A model generated the notes under the pieces. That model was not told the DNA's origin and made no database searches. It was given only the letters and a program-made list of their open reading frames with translations. The position numbers and the translations under genes were made by a program. A DNA stretch of 64,000 nt from positions 43,947-107,946 of the forward strand of contig CAQIBN010000006.1 of NCBI GenBank assembly GCA_948805675.1. The letters are read 5' to 3'. This document shows, one piece after another, positions 50,234 to 59,577 of the stretch. Each line of letters begins with the position of its first letter. Position 1 is the first letter of the stretch. The stretch comes from an uncultured Clostridia bacterium (GTDB lineage: Bacteria; Bacillota; Clostridia; TANB77; CAG-508).

Positions 50234-50377
50234 ATGAACAACCCAAGTAAAAGCAACCCTAAAAAGACAACTGAATTTCCCCAAAAAAAGTGCACTACTA
50301 CACGTTGTGCAGATTGCAATGAAAAAAATACATGCCAATACATATGTAATTTTTTAAAATGCAAACTCAGTGTTTAA
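50234..50377 (+). CDS. Small cysteine-rich protein
   Basis: A 47-residue peptide with seven Cys in its C-terminal part: KKCTTTRCADCNEKNTCQY then ICNFLKCK. The pattern suggests a metal site or disulfides. AGGAGTG before the ATG and a strong terminator immediately after the stop mark it as a true single gene. Function unknown. Confidence 0.65.
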   Translation: MNNPSKSNPKKTTEFPQKKCTTTRCADCNEKNTCQYICNFLKCKLSV

Positions 50378-50385
50378 TTGTACAC

Positions 50386-50415
50386 AAAAAACCACCCTTT
50401 GTTGGGTGGTTTTTT
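50386..50415 (+). terminator. Intrinsic terminator
   Basis: A 12-bp stem aaaaaccaccc / gggtggttttt with a T-run, after the Cys-rich ORF. Confidence 0.85.
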
Positions 50416-50424
50416 ATTGTTTAA

Positions 50425-50553
50425 TTAGTATATAATTAAAATACTTGGTAATTTATATTTTAAATTTTCATATGCCTCTTCAAATGTATCTCCTATACTT
50501 TGACATCTATTTACTTCTAACACTGTTGTATAAAAATACTCTTCGCTTTCATG
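50425..50553 (-). pseudogene. Remnant of a HicB-like antitoxin
   Basis: A minus-strand open frame without a start reads EEYFYTTVLEVNRCQSIGDTFEEAYENLKYKLPS, split here as EYFYTTVLEVNRC and GDTFEEAYENL. This is the HicB pattern (a G-D-T-x-E-E-A motif). The N-terminus is missing and no hicA is adjacent. Confidence 0.5.
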
Positions 50554-50886
50554 TTATATCCACTGTATCGTAATACTTTTGCAACCTATTTAAACCTCAC
50601 TTCATTTAGTTGCCCTCTTCATCTTTAGTTTCAATTTTTATATATCTGACATACATGTTCCTTCTTTAGCTAAAAATATCTACCCATCTAAAATCTAATT
50701 CTAGTATATTTGATACTAAATTCAATATACTATATTATCCTGTAAAATCTGTTACAGTTTAATATTTTAACATTGTATAATAGTTTTAAACATCATTAAT
50801 TTATAACAAAATTTCTAAGAAAAAAATGAAAAGATAAAATAAAAAACAAAAATTCATTTTACCATTTCATTTTCATAAAATACATT
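50554..50886. other. Intergenic region
   Basis: AT-rich sequence between the hicB remnant and the deaminase gene. No gene or clear structure is seen. Confidence 0.5.
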
Positions 50887-53394
50887 TTAACTTATAACTT
50901 TATATATAGAATCCTCCTCATAACTACTCATTATCTCTGGATTATCTAAAGCAATTTTTTTAATAATATCTTTATTTTGACTAAATGTTGTTACATATCC
51001 TTCTAAAGATTTTGCTTTCTCTTGCAATGCTTTTACATTATCATATACATAGATTTTAGCTTTTCCTTTTCCATTTTTTGCTTCTTGAATTAAATTTGAA
51101 ACTGGTGAATTTCCATCAAAAGCTATAACTATTGACCCTCTTCTTTCAAAAATTTCATAATTAAAACTTTTATATATTCCAAGTTCTTCTTGTTCTGTAG
51201 AAATGCAAACACCATCTAATTCATCAAGTAGAAGAGCTCCCCCTACTTCTTTTGAAATCTTTTTAGGAATAATAGCATCTATTTCGAACTTTTTACCTAA
51301 TTCTTTGCTAATATCTATAATTGCTTTCTCGTATCCTTGCATTTTATGACCAATTACAAAATACACTTTTTCATTATTTAATTTTTGCATTAGTTCTTTT
51401 AGTATCTCTTTTCCCTTTTCATCTAAAACTGTTTCTCTACCTTTTGAATTAAAGCTACCTCCTGCAACTATAATTGGTACCTTATTATCTGGAAGTTTAA
51501 CTATTTTTTCTTTTAAAATTTCTTCTGAATCAATATTTGTACTCCCTAATATTTTAAATTCTCTATCTTCATTTAGTTTTATTTCTTTTAATTCTTCTTC
51601 TAAAATGGCATCTTTAATATCTCTACCATTTAGCCATTCTACAAATTTTTCACTTTTTATTTTAAAATATTTATCACTATCACTTATTATTTTATCTTCA
51701 ACTTTTCTAATTTTTAATAAATCATCTTCAGTTAAATTTAATAAATTAGTAAGTGCCATTTGTTCTTCCATACAATCTGTACCATAAAATCCACATCCAT
51801 CTGACCCTTGCAGGCAAGATACTCCATTACTTAAATATTTCTTTATAGGATGTTCTTCCACTTTTGTTAAATTGTTTAGTCTAACATTAGAAGTTAATTG
51901 GAATTCTAGTACAATTCCATCTTTTTTCATTTCATTCATTAAAGCTATTCCTTCTACTGTCTCTAAATCAATTCCATATAGACCATGACCAATTCTACAT
52001 TTTGGCATTTTAGCACCTTCTGGTACAGCGTTTTTCACACAATCTACAGCTCTTTGTACATTTTCCTTAAAGCTATCGTTTTCACCTGCATGTATTCTAA
52101 TTGTAAATCCATTATCTTCTTTAACTGCAAACTCTACTAATTCTTTAATAACTTGTTTAAAATTACGAATATCATTAATTTCTTCACCTATAATGTCACT
52201 TCCAACAATATATGGACTTTTAGCAGCTACTTTTAAAACATCTACTCCTTCTTTTAACTGCTTCTCTGTCATTAAAGTTCTACTAAGTGAGCCTAAAAAT
52301 CTTAATTTAACGCCTGTATCTGCTTCAATTCTTGGCATTATTTCATGTAATTCTTTTAAGATTTTTGCACCTTCTTCTCCTTTTCTTACAATCCATGTTA
52401 CAGATATTTCTGCATAACTAATACCTTGTCTTTGATATTGTCTTGCTACCCAAAGAAGTTTATCTTGAAGGAGACTATTTTCTCTATATTCTTCTTTTTT
52501 ACTATCTTCTAACATTGTTTTTAGGATTCTTTTTATATCTTTTTCTGTGATAGAATCTACTTTGCTTTCTTCTATCTCTATTTTATTTTCACTTACTTGA
52601 CCTTTAGAAAAAGCATAACGGTAAATATAAAGTTTTTCTAAATTTGTAAAAACCGCTTGCCCATCTTTCATTAATACTAAACTATTTCTTATCTTAGCAA
52701 TATTTTCTTCCATATTCTTTTTATTGTTTAATATTAAATCTGCAAAATTAATAAATGTTTCATCATCTATCTTACGAGTTAATCTTTTTCCTGGTAAATC
52801 ACAATAAGCATATTTCTTTTCAATTTCACATCTTTTTTCAAACATCTCTTTTGCTTGTTTATCTGAAAGCTTTAGTCCTAACTTCTTTATATAATAAAGT
52901 GAATATTTTATCTGATGTTTAATACCTAATGCTATTAAAACATCTGAATTTAAGTTAGCATGAATATGTGTATGTAAATCTGTTCTGAACTTATTTTTCT
53001 TCATAATATATGTTTTTATTATTGTCTTACTAACATCAATTTTATAATCTTTTGTTTGTGACATTAATGTTTTATTAATTGCTGGTATTTGTGCCTTTAA
53101 TTCTATTCTTCCATCATTATATATATTGGCAATCTTAATACCTCCTAGTCTAAAAATATATACTTCTTCATTATCTGCATTTATGCTAGCAGGAATTACA
53201 CCTTTAATTATTTTCATATCTTTCTCATTTTTTACTGTTTGAACATTACATATCTTAGCTAAATTTGTAATTAAATTACCAGTTTTATGATTTGGAGTTT
53301 CTAATATATATTCTAATTCATCTGCATTTTTTCTATATAGATTTATTATAATATCTTTTTCTTTATCTAAATAAAATTTGTTATATAATTCCAT
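50887..53394 (-). CDS. Adenosine deaminase-family protein fused to a C-terminal Rossmann-like domain
   Basis: An 835-residue protein. Residues 1-130 are a strand-rich domain. The deaminase core has the zinc motif FRTDLHTHIHANL near 140, the substrate motif FTIRIHAGEND, a conserved GHGLYGIDLETVEG, and SDGCG for the last metal ligand. From about 640 the domain contains VPIIVAGGSFNSKGRE and VYFVIGHKMQGYEKAIID, resembling SLOG/LOG nucleotide-binding folds. The length is double that of metabolic Add. GGAGAAAA precedes the ATG. It may deaminate adenosine or a derivative and sense a nucleotide; RdrB of RADAR defence is similar in size, but no RdrA is adjacent. Confidence 0.75.
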   Translation of the reverse strand: MELYNKFYLDKEKDIIINLYRKNADELEYILETPNHKTGNLITNLAKICNVQTVKNEKDMKIIKGVIPASINADNEEVYIFRLGGIKIANIYNDGRIELKAQIPAINKTLMSQTKDYKIDVSKTIIKTYIMKKNKFRTDLHTHIHANLNSDVLIALGIKHQIKYSLYYIKKLGLKLSDKQAKEMFEKRCEIEKKYAYCDLPGKRLTRKIDDETFINFADLILNNKKNMEENIAKIRNSLVLMKDGQAVFTNLEKLYIYRYAFSKGQVSENKIEIEESKVDSITEKDIKRILKTMLEDSKKEEYRENSLLQDKLLWVARQYQRQGISYAEISVTWIVRKGEEGAKILKELHEIMPRIEADTGVKLRFLGSLSRTLMTEKQLKEGVDVLKVAAKSPYIVGSDIIGEEINDIRNFKQVIKELVEFAVKEDNGFTIRIHAGENDSFKENVQRAVDCVKNAVPEGAKMPKCRIGHGLYGIDLETVEGIALMNEMKKDGIVLEFQLTSNVRLNNLTKVEEHPIKKYLSNGVSCLQGSDGCGFYGTDCMEEQMALTNLLNLTEDDLLKIRKVEDKIISDSDKYFKIKSEKFVEWLNGRDIKDAILEEELKEIKLNEDREFKILGSTNIDSEEILKEKIVKLPDNKVPIIVAGGSFNSKGRETVLDEKGKEILKELMQKLNNEKVYFVIGHKMQGYEKAIIDISKELGKKFEIDAIIPKKISKEVGGALLLDELDGVCISTEQEELGIYKSFNYEIFERRGSIVIAFDGNSPVSNLIQEAKNGKGKAKIYVYDNVKALQEKAKSLEGYVTTFSQNKDIIKKIALDNPEIMSSYEEDSIYKVIS

Positions 53395-53546
53395 TTTATT
53401 TTCTCCTTTAAAAAGAATTTATGTTAACCATTATAACATATAATAGTTAACATATCAATACTATTTTAACAAAAAAGACACATTTATATTACAATATTAT
53501 GCCTTTTATTATATACATTTATCTACTTATAAAAAATTTTTTAATA

Positions 53547-54332
53547 TTAAATCTCTGCTTTATTTATAATTAAATCTTCTTTTATTAATTCCTTTGCAAT
53601 ATTTACGAAATTACATTCTATATCTGTTAGATATATTTTATAATCATTATTTAATTCTTTGTTTTCAATATTTTTATCTTTTAACAATTTTTTAGTAAAC
53701 TCTGCTATAGTTTTTCCAGTATTAATAATTTCTGTTTTATCACCTAAAACTTGTTTTATTACTCCTTCAAATAATGGATAATGTGTACATCCTAATATTA
53801 AAGCATCTACATTATTAATATCCTCTAAATATTTGCTTATTGCAAGTTTTGCAATCTCATTATTTGTCCATCCCTCTTCTGCCATAGGTGCTAGTAATGG
53901 ACAAGCTTTATTTGTTACAAAAATATTATTTATCTTTTCTTTTATAGATTTTTCCCATCCATTACTTCTTATAGTTCCATTTGTTGCAATTACACCAATT
54001 CTTTTTATATTTTGTTTATTATAAATGTACTCTACTGTAGGTTCTATTATTCCTATAATTGGTATATTATATATTTTACGAACAACATCTAAAGCCTGAC
54101 TTGTTGCTGTTCCACATGCAATTATAATTATTTTTACATTTTTCTTTAACAAAAATTCTATTCCCTTTTTAGTTAGTTCTATTATAGTTTCTTTAGATTT
54201 ACTTCCATATGGAAATCTTTTAGTATCACCTAAATATACAATGTTTTCATTTGGCAATTTATTTTTAATTTCTTTAAGAACTGTCATTCCACCTACTCCA
54301 GAATCAAACATTCCAATTGGTCTTTTATCCAT
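53547..54332 (-). CDS. murI: Glutamate racemase
   Basis: A 261-residue enzyme making D-glutamate for peptidoglycan. N-terminal GMFDSGVGGMTVLKEI, the first catalytic Cys in IIIACGTATSQ, the second in LILGCTHYPLF. The start codon has no adjacent ribosome-binding site; an AGGAGG 40 bases upstream is separated by a hairpin. Confidence 0.95.
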   Translation of the reverse strand: MDKRPIGMFDSGVGGMTVLKEIKNKLPNENIVYLGDTKRFPYGSKSKETIIELTKKGIEFLLKKNVKIIIIACGTATSQALDVVRKIYNIPIIGIIEPTVEYIYNKQNIKRIGVIATNGTIRSNGWEKSIKEKINNIFVTNKACPLLAPMAEEGWTNNEIAKLAISKYLEDINNVDALILGCTHYPLFEGVIKQVLGDKTEIINTGKTIAEFTKKLLKDKNIENKELNNDYKIYLTDIECNFVNIAKELIKEDLIINKAEI

Positions 54333-54737
54333 TTTTACTATTATATATTAGCTTTTAAAACTAATATATTTCCTCCTTTTTTATTTATATTTTAAAAACT
54401 TTATTATAAACCAATCTTTTTACATTTTTTATTAATTTATAATATAATTATTTATTGAGTTATCATAAATAAAACTAATTAGTAATATAATTTATTAAGT
54501 AACCTAATAAATCAAACTACTAAATAATTAATTATATACTATCTTATATTTTTGTAGTATTATAACATATATAATAGTTTACCAGCAACCTGGCATAGAA
54601 AACTTATTTTGTATTTATTTACATATAAATCGAAATTAACATATAAACTTTTTTCATTTTATCACATCTATATAATATATTTCATAATATATATTAAGCC
54701 TAGGCGCTGTAATATTATGAAAGGATGATGAAAAATA
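54333..54737. other. Intergenic region with structured murI leader
   Basis: Includes the murI leader: AGGAGG (54377-54372) and a 9-bp stem (atatattag 54343-54351 with ctaatatat 54361-54369) between it and the ATG. The rest is AT-rich and gene-free. Confidence 0.55.
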
Positions 54738-55409
54738 ATGGAATATGATAAAAATATATGTCCAGTAGTAGATGTGGATGGTGTGATTGCAACTGGTAAG
54801 CAATTTGATTTAGACATTACTTTACCAAAAGATAATAGAAATGTAATCTATGGAATAATAAGAGATTGTTATAAAGAACCTGTTCGTGATGCTGTTGTAA
54901 AATTAATTGAAGTAGTTTGTGAATGTGGTAAAGAAGAGAGAAGACCAGTTTCTCATACTTTTACTGATAAAAATGGTGAATTTGTATTTGGACCTTTATG
55001 CCCAGATAAATTTTATGAGATACAAATTTGGGTAGATCATGTAAAACATGCCAAAATTTGTGCTACTTGTGAACATGAAGGAGCATGTTTAAAAGGTGTA
55101 GATATGGATTGTGATAAAAAAGATAAATGTTTCCACAAGGAAAAACATGAATGCAAAGATAAATGTGATTGTAAAGATAAATGTGAATGCAAAAATGAAC
55201 ATGACTGTAAAGATAAATGTGATTGTAAAAAAGAACATGAGTGTAAACATTGTTGTAAACCAGAATGTGACTGCAAGGACAAATGTGAATGCAAAGAAGA
55301 AAAAGAAGATTGCATGGATAAATGTGATTGTAAAGAAGAAAAAAAAGGATGCATGGATAAATGTGACCATAAAGGAAAATGTGAACAAAGACCTTTTTAT
55401 TATAGATAA
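54738..55409 (+). CDS. Cys/Lys-rich repeat protein with a carboxypeptidase-regulatory-like domain
   Basis: A 223-residue protein. Residues 35-105 form a carboxypeptidase-regulatory-like beta-sandwich (NVIYGIIRDCYKEPVRDAVVKLIEV ... HTFTDKNGEFVFGPL, quoted in parts). Residues 125-215 are tandem CDCKDKCECK-type repeats with about 30 Cys. Such tails can bind metal or crosslink and occur in spore-surface proteins, but no sorting signal is visible. GAAAGGATGATG precedes the ATG. Repeated DNA (55117-55390) produces long false frames on the other strand. Confidence 0.75.
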   Translation: MEYDKNICPVVDVDGVIATGKQFDLDITLPKDNRNVIYGIIRDCYKEPVRDAVVKLIEVVCECGKEERRPVSHTFTDKNGEFVFGPLCPDKFYEIQIWVDHVKHAKICATCEHEGACLKGVDMDCDKKDKCFHKEKHECKDKCDCKDKCECKNEHDCKDKCDCKKEHECKHCCKPECDCKDKCECKEEKEDCMDKCDCKEEKKGCMDKCDHKGKCEQRPFYYR

Positions 55410-55436
55410 AATATAGCAATTTATGTAATATATCAG

Positions 55437-55467
55437 ATGGATAAACTTTGAAAAAAGGTTTATCCAT
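55437..55467 (+). terminator. Terminator after the Cys-rich gene
   Basis: A 10-bp stem atggataaac / gtttatccat, followed by a T-rich run. Confidence 0.75.
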
Positions 55468-55475
55468 TTGAATTT

Positions 55476-55616
55476 TTATATAATTCCTATTTTCTTCATC
55501 ATTTGTTTTCCCTTTTTCATTAGTTTCTTTTTATCTTGTGCCATTGTTTCTGTATATGCAATTACTAAACCTGCAGAAACAATACTTCCTATTAACATAC
55601 CTTTAACAAACTTCAT
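55476..55616 (-). CDS. Small membrane protein
   Basis: A 46-residue protein: KGMLIGSIVSAGLVIAYTET is a glycine-containing membrane helix, followed by a Lys- and Met-rich tail KKKLMKKGKQMMKK. GGAGGATA precedes the ATG. Similar small proteins (YtxH-like) occur widely in Clostridia. Function unknown. Confidence 0.7.
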   Translation of the reverse strand: MKFVKGMLIGSIVSAGLVIAYTETMAQDKKKLMKKGKQMMKKIGII

Positions 55617-55651
55617 TATAAATATCCTCCTTCTACATATTTTTAAATATA

Positions 55652-56029
55652 TTATGCCTTATTCTTTGATTTTATATACTCTTTATATAAAGAATATACT
55701 TCATGAATAGCAATTATAATTAAAAATATTGCAAACCACTTTTTTAATTTATTTACATCTATATTACTTCCTATATGTGCTCCTATAATCGCTCCTATAA
55801 TTCCAAAACCCGATAAAAAAAGAGCCAATTTTACATTTATATTCTTTTGTCTTAAATTTACAATTATAGATATAATGGAAGTTGGAATAAAGAATATTAA
55901 ATTAGTTGCTTGAGCTATATGTTGATCATATTTCCAAAATATAGATAGTAAAAGAATTAGTATTGTTCCACCACCCATTCCAATACCAGTAACAATTCCT
56001 GAAACAATACCTATTAATATTTCTACCAT
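55652..56029 (-). CDS. Half-size TauE/SafE family exporter subunit (2)
   Basis: A 125-residue protein with four membrane segments and the family motif GIVTGIGMGGGTILILLLSI. TauE/SafE proteins normally have two such repeats in about 250 residues; here the halves are separate genes (see 56147-56491). They presumably form a heterodimer exporting sulfite or organosulfonates; the substrate is unknown. Confidence 0.8.
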   Translation of the reverse strand: MVEILIGIVSGIVTGIGMGGGTILILLLSIFWKYDQHIAQATNLIFFIPTSIISIIVNLRQKNINVKLALFLSGFGIIGAIIGAHIGSNIDVNKLKKWFAIFLIIIAIHEVYSLYKEYIKSKNKA

Positions 56030-56146
56030 ATTTAAAATTCGTTTGCTATATTAAAGTACGACAAGCAAACTCTCCTTTTAATAATTTATAAAATTTACTA
56101 ATACATAATAAACAAAAACTGATATTTAATTAATTTATATTTTTTT

Positions 56147-56491
56147 CTATTTTAACATATTAAATGCTGCATAGAATAAAAACATAATAAATATAATTTT
56201 TAAAAACTTGTTATTAATTTTATTTAATAATTTAGCTCCTATAAATCCCCCAATTATACCACCTATTGCTGTCTTTACTCCTATGTTCCAGTCTATATAA
56301 TTATTTTTGTAATAAAAAAAAGTACTAGTTAAAACCATTGGTAATATTGCAAAAATAGTAGTTGCTCTTGCCTCTTTTTCATTTAATCCTAAAAAATAAA
56401 TACAAGCTGGAAGCAATATTAACCCTCCACCAGATGCAAAAAGGCCACTAAAGAAACCAGCTGTAATTCCTATTATTACTTTTTTTATCAT
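56147..56491 (-). CDS. Half-size TauE/SafE family exporter subunit (1)
   Basis: A 114-residue membrane protein with GFFSGLFASGGGLILLPACIYFLGL and GGIIGGFIGAKLLNKI, the other half of the split exporter. The ATG at 56491 is one base after the stop of the upstream gene, a translational coupling. Longer starts would overlap that gene. Confidence 0.8.
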   Translation of the reverse strand: MIKKVIIGITAGFFSGLFASGGGLILLPACIYFLGLNEKEARATTIFAILPMVLTSTFFYYKNNYIDWNIGVKTAIGGIIGGFIGAKLLNKINNKFLKIIFIMFLFYAAFNMLK

Positions 56492-56492
56492 T

Positions 56493-56807
56493 CTATACCA
56501 CTTTTTTATTTTTATTTTTATTTTTATCTCTATTATTATGTTCTTTTTTGAATAATTTATTCTTTTTTCCTTCTCTGTATGCTCTTTTGTATAGTTTAAC
56601 AAATTGTGCTTCAGAAATATCTGTTAATATTTTATCACATACTAACATATTACCAATTATGCTCTCTCTTAATTGCTCATTTTCAATGTTACTTGCTCTG
56701 TCTAGAAATCTTTGTAATGCTTCTAAATACTTTTCATCACTATTTTTCCATTCCTCTCCAACTACATTATTTAAAAAAAAGTTCTTTTGTATTGTAAATA
56801 ATTCCAT
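56493..56807 (-). CDS. Conserved hypothetical helical protein
   Basis: A 104-residue helical protein: FTIQKNFFLNNVVGEEW, YLEALQRFLDRASNI, IIGNMLVCDKILTDISEAQFVKLYKRAYREG and a basic tail. The pattern looks conserved in Clostridia, but I know no function. GGGAGGACGAGG precedes the ATG. First gene of the operon with the split exporter. Confidence 0.6.
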   Translation of the reverse strand: MELFTIQKNFFLNNVVGEEWKNSDEKYLEALQRFLDRASNIENEQLRESIIGNMLVCDKILTDISEAQFVKLYKRAYREGKKNKLFKKEHNNRDKNKNKNKKVV

Positions 56808-57116
56808 TTCCTCGTCCTCCCATTAATTTGTTATTTACATTTTAATACATTAAAATGTAAATTTCAACCATTTTTTACAAAAAAAGTAAAATAATACATT
56901 TTTTTCCTGTAAATTTTTAGTATATTATCACAAATATTGTAAAATTACAATATTTATCCTGAAATTAATTTTAATTTATTAGTTAAATTTACGATATTTA
57001 TAAAAAATATACAAATTATATGTAAACTTATTATTAATAATAAAATATGTATTAACTTATCATTTTTTCTATGTTCTTATCTGTTGTAATTTCTTTTACT
57101 GATTTGTCTATATTAA

Positions 57117-57356
57117 TTATAAAATTGTGGAGTCTCTGGAGCATTTTTTATAATATCTTGATGTTTTAGAAAAAACATCTTCAATTACCTTAGTTGATAT
57201 AAACATTTTTAAGTAATTTATATTTGAAAATCTCTGTTTATTAGTTTTGTCTTTGTTTAATATTAAATTAATTTTGACATCTTCCAATTGTCCTTGCAAT
57301 ATTGTCTTTAACTTTTTTAATTCATATAGCAATAAATATGTTATTATATCATTCAT
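57117..57356 (-). CDS. Doubtful hypothetical ORF
   Basis: 79 codons encoding a Lys- and Leu-rich sequence (NDIITYLLLYELKKLKTILQ) without a ribosome-binding site or recognised family. It could be a relic. Confidence 0.25.
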   Translation of the reverse strand: MNDIITYLLLYELKKLKTILQGQLEDVKINLILNKDKTNKQRFSNINYLKMFISTKVIEDVFSKTSRYYKKCSRDSTIL

Positions 57357-57712
57357 TATTTTGTGTACTATTTTATTTTTTTAAACCAACTCCTTAATGC
57401 ATAAAAAAGAAAGTATTTTATTATCAAATACTTTCTTTTAATATTTAATTATTTAATTTTCAAACAGAGCTTTTGTAATATTGTAAGCTATTTGATTTTT
57501 ATTTGAGGTTGACTAACCACATTTATTATATGTAAAAGGATGAATCTACATGCCTAAAAGCTTTCATACCTCCACATATACCATGTGAGGCTTTCATTAG
57601 ACAATAAAAGTGCAACTACATAGTAATTAAATTTCTTACTAAAATATTGCACTATAATATAAAACTTTATTTAATTAAATATATATTTATATTAACATAC
57701 ATTTAATTAAAT
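57357..57712. other. Intergenic region with a terminator and a possible structured RNA
   Basis: A 14-bp terminator-like stem is at 57405-57439. Near 57569-57590, cctccacatataccatgtgagg can fold, flanked by the direct repeat gctttcat. No gene is seen. The fold is on either strand and may be a small RNA. Confidence 0.35.
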
Positions 57713-58159
57713 CTATGAAATCTGCATTTGTTCATTTATACAATTTTCACAAATACAACTATTACTTTTTTCCTCTAAGAACTTCGTATCCTTTCCTATT
57801 TTTTTAAAATAATTTATAATTGCTAATCTTATACTTTCCTCTGCTAACAATGAACAGTGTAACTTTGAAGGTGGTAAACCATCTAAGGCATCTACTACTA
57901 CCTTATTTGTTATATTTAATGCGTCATCTATAGTTTTTCCTTTTATAAGTTCTGTTGCCATACTACTTGTTGCTATTGCTGCACCACATCCAAATGTTTT
58001 AAATTTTGCATCAATAATTATATCTTCTTTTATCTTCAAATAAATCTTCATTATATCTCCACAAGCAGGATTACCAACCTCTCCTATACCATCTGCATCT
58101 TTTATTTCTCCTACATTTCTTGGATTATAAAAATAATCTTTAACTTTTTCAGAATACAT
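57713..58159 (-). CDS. nifU: Iron-sulfur cluster scaffold NifU/IscU
   Basis: A 148-residue scaffold: PACGDIMKIY, KTFGCGAAIATSS and LHCSLLAEESI carry the three cluster-binding Cys. The tail CICENCINEQ adds further Cys. One base downstream of nifS, so co-translated. Confidence 0.93.
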   Translation of the reverse strand: MYSEKVKDYFYNPRNVGEIKDADGIGEVGNPACGDIMKIYLKIKEDIIIDAKFKTFGCGAAIATSSMATELIKGKTIDDALNITNKVVVDALDGLPPSKLHCSLLAEESIRLAIINYFKKIGKDTKFLEEKSNSCICENCINEQMQIS

Positions 58160-58160
58160 A

Positions 58161-59354
58161 TTACTCCTCTTTTCCAGTATTAATTGAATTTACAAATTTC
58201 TCATATAAAGGTGACATATTTCTCAATTTTTTAACAATCTCTACTAAACAATCAACTAAATAATCTATATCATCTTTAGTATTTTCCTCACCTATTGTAA
58301 TTCTTAATGAACCATGTGCAATTTCATGTGGAAGACCAATTGCCAATAGTACATGAGATGGGTCAAGAGAACCTGATGCACATGCAGAGCCAGTAGATGC
58401 GCATATTCCTTTAGAATCTAAATTAAGAAGTAATGCTTCGCCTTCTATAAATTTAAAAGATATATTTGCATTTCCAGGAAGTCTATTACTCCTATGCCCA
58501 TTTAATTTTATATATGGAATCTTTTCTTCTATATTTTTAATATAATAATCTCTCAAATTTGTAAGTTTTTCATTATATTCATCAAAATTTTCATATATTC
58601 TTTCTATAGCTTTACCTAAACCAATAATACCTGCTACATTTTCGGTTCCAGCTCTTTTGTTTCTTTCTTGATGTCCTCCATCTTGCAGTTTATCAAATTT
58701 AATCCCCTCTTTTATAAATAAAGCTCCTACACCTTTTGGGCCATAAAATTTGTGTGCAGACATAGAAAGTGCATCTATATTTAACTTTTGTACATCTATT
58801 CTTACATTTCCTATTGCTTGAACACTATCTGTATGAAAAATTATATTATTTTCTTTTGCTATTTTTCCTATTTCTTCTATTGGCTCAATAGTTCCAATTT
58901 CATTATTTGCATACATTATTGTAATTAATATTGTTTCATTTGTAATTGAATTTTTTAATTCTTCTAAATTAATAATTCCATTTTCATCTACATTTAAATA
59001 GGTAACTCTAAATCCTTGTTTTTCTAGTGTCTTACAACTATTTAATACTGCATGATGTTCTATTTTACTTGTTATAATATGATTTCCTTTTTCTTTATTT
59101 GCATATGCAATTCCTTTTATTGCTAAATTATCACTTTCACTTCCACATGCAGTAAAATATATATCTTTAGAATTTGCATTAATAGCTTTAGCAACTTTAT
59201 TTCTTGCCTCTTCTATAGCTCTTTTAGATTTTCTTCCAATACTATAAAGTGAAGAAGCATTTCCATATTCTATACCAAAGTATGGAATCATTTCTTTTAT
59301 TACTTCTTCATTTACTTTTGTTGTTGCTGCATGGTCAAAATATCTAATCTTCAT
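58161..59354 (-). CDS. nifS: Cysteine desulfurase
   Basis: A 397-residue PLP enzyme supplying sulfur for Fe-S clusters and thio-modifications. YFDHAATTKV at the start, PLP Lys in SAHKFYGPKGVGALF, catalytic Cys loop STGSACASGSLDPSHV. Paired with nifU. The ATG at 59354 is preferred over an upstream GTG. Confidence 0.94.
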   Translation of the reverse strand: MKIRYFDHAATTKVNEEVIKEMIPYFGIEYGNASSLYSIGRKSKRAIEEARNKVAKAINANSKDIYFTACGSESDNLAIKGIAYANKEKGNHIITSKIEHHAVLNSCKTLEKQGFRVTYLNVDENGIINLEELKNSITNETILITIMYANNEIGTIEPIEEIGKIAKENNIIFHTDSVQAIGNVRIDVQKLNIDALSMSAHKFYGPKGVGALFIKEGIKFDKLQDGGHQERNKRAGTENVAGIIGLGKAIERIYENFDEYNEKLTNLRDYYIKNIEEKIPYIKLNGHRSNRLPGNANISFKFIEGEALLLNLDSKGICASTGSACASGSLDPSHVLLAIGLPHEIAHGSLRITIGEENTKDDIDYLVDCLVEIVKKLRNMSPLYEKFVNSINTGKEE

Positions 59355-59524
59355 ATTTTTCACTTCTCTTTCTTGTATAATAACTATACACTTTTTAATA
59401 AATTTCCTATTATTTATTATACTTTGCCTACTACTTTATTATGCAATAAATTTTGCAGTTATTTCATATGTTTCTAAAATGTATACAAAAAGCTCTTACA
59501 AAACTTCCTAGTATAAATATAAAA

Positions 59525-59556
59525 CTAGCAAGAAAGTATATAAATACTCTTGCTAG
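59525..59556 (-). terminator. Terminator of the 59578-59913 gene
   Basis: A 9-bp stem ctagcaaga / tcttgctag. Confidence 0.6.
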
Positions 59557-59577
59557 CCAATAAGATAAAATATTTAA

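Noticed and set aside
50887..53394. RADAR anti-phage system (RdrB)
   Set aside because: Only size and deaminase motifs agree. No RdrA ATPase lies next to it and the C-terminal domain differs.
55117..55390. CRISPR-like regular repeats
   Set aside because: The repeats are in-frame tandem codons of a coding gene, with no spacers.
55037..55467. Three long minus-strand frames opposite the Cys-rich gene
   Set aside because: They are shadows produced by the repetitive coding sequence and have no ribosome-binding sites.
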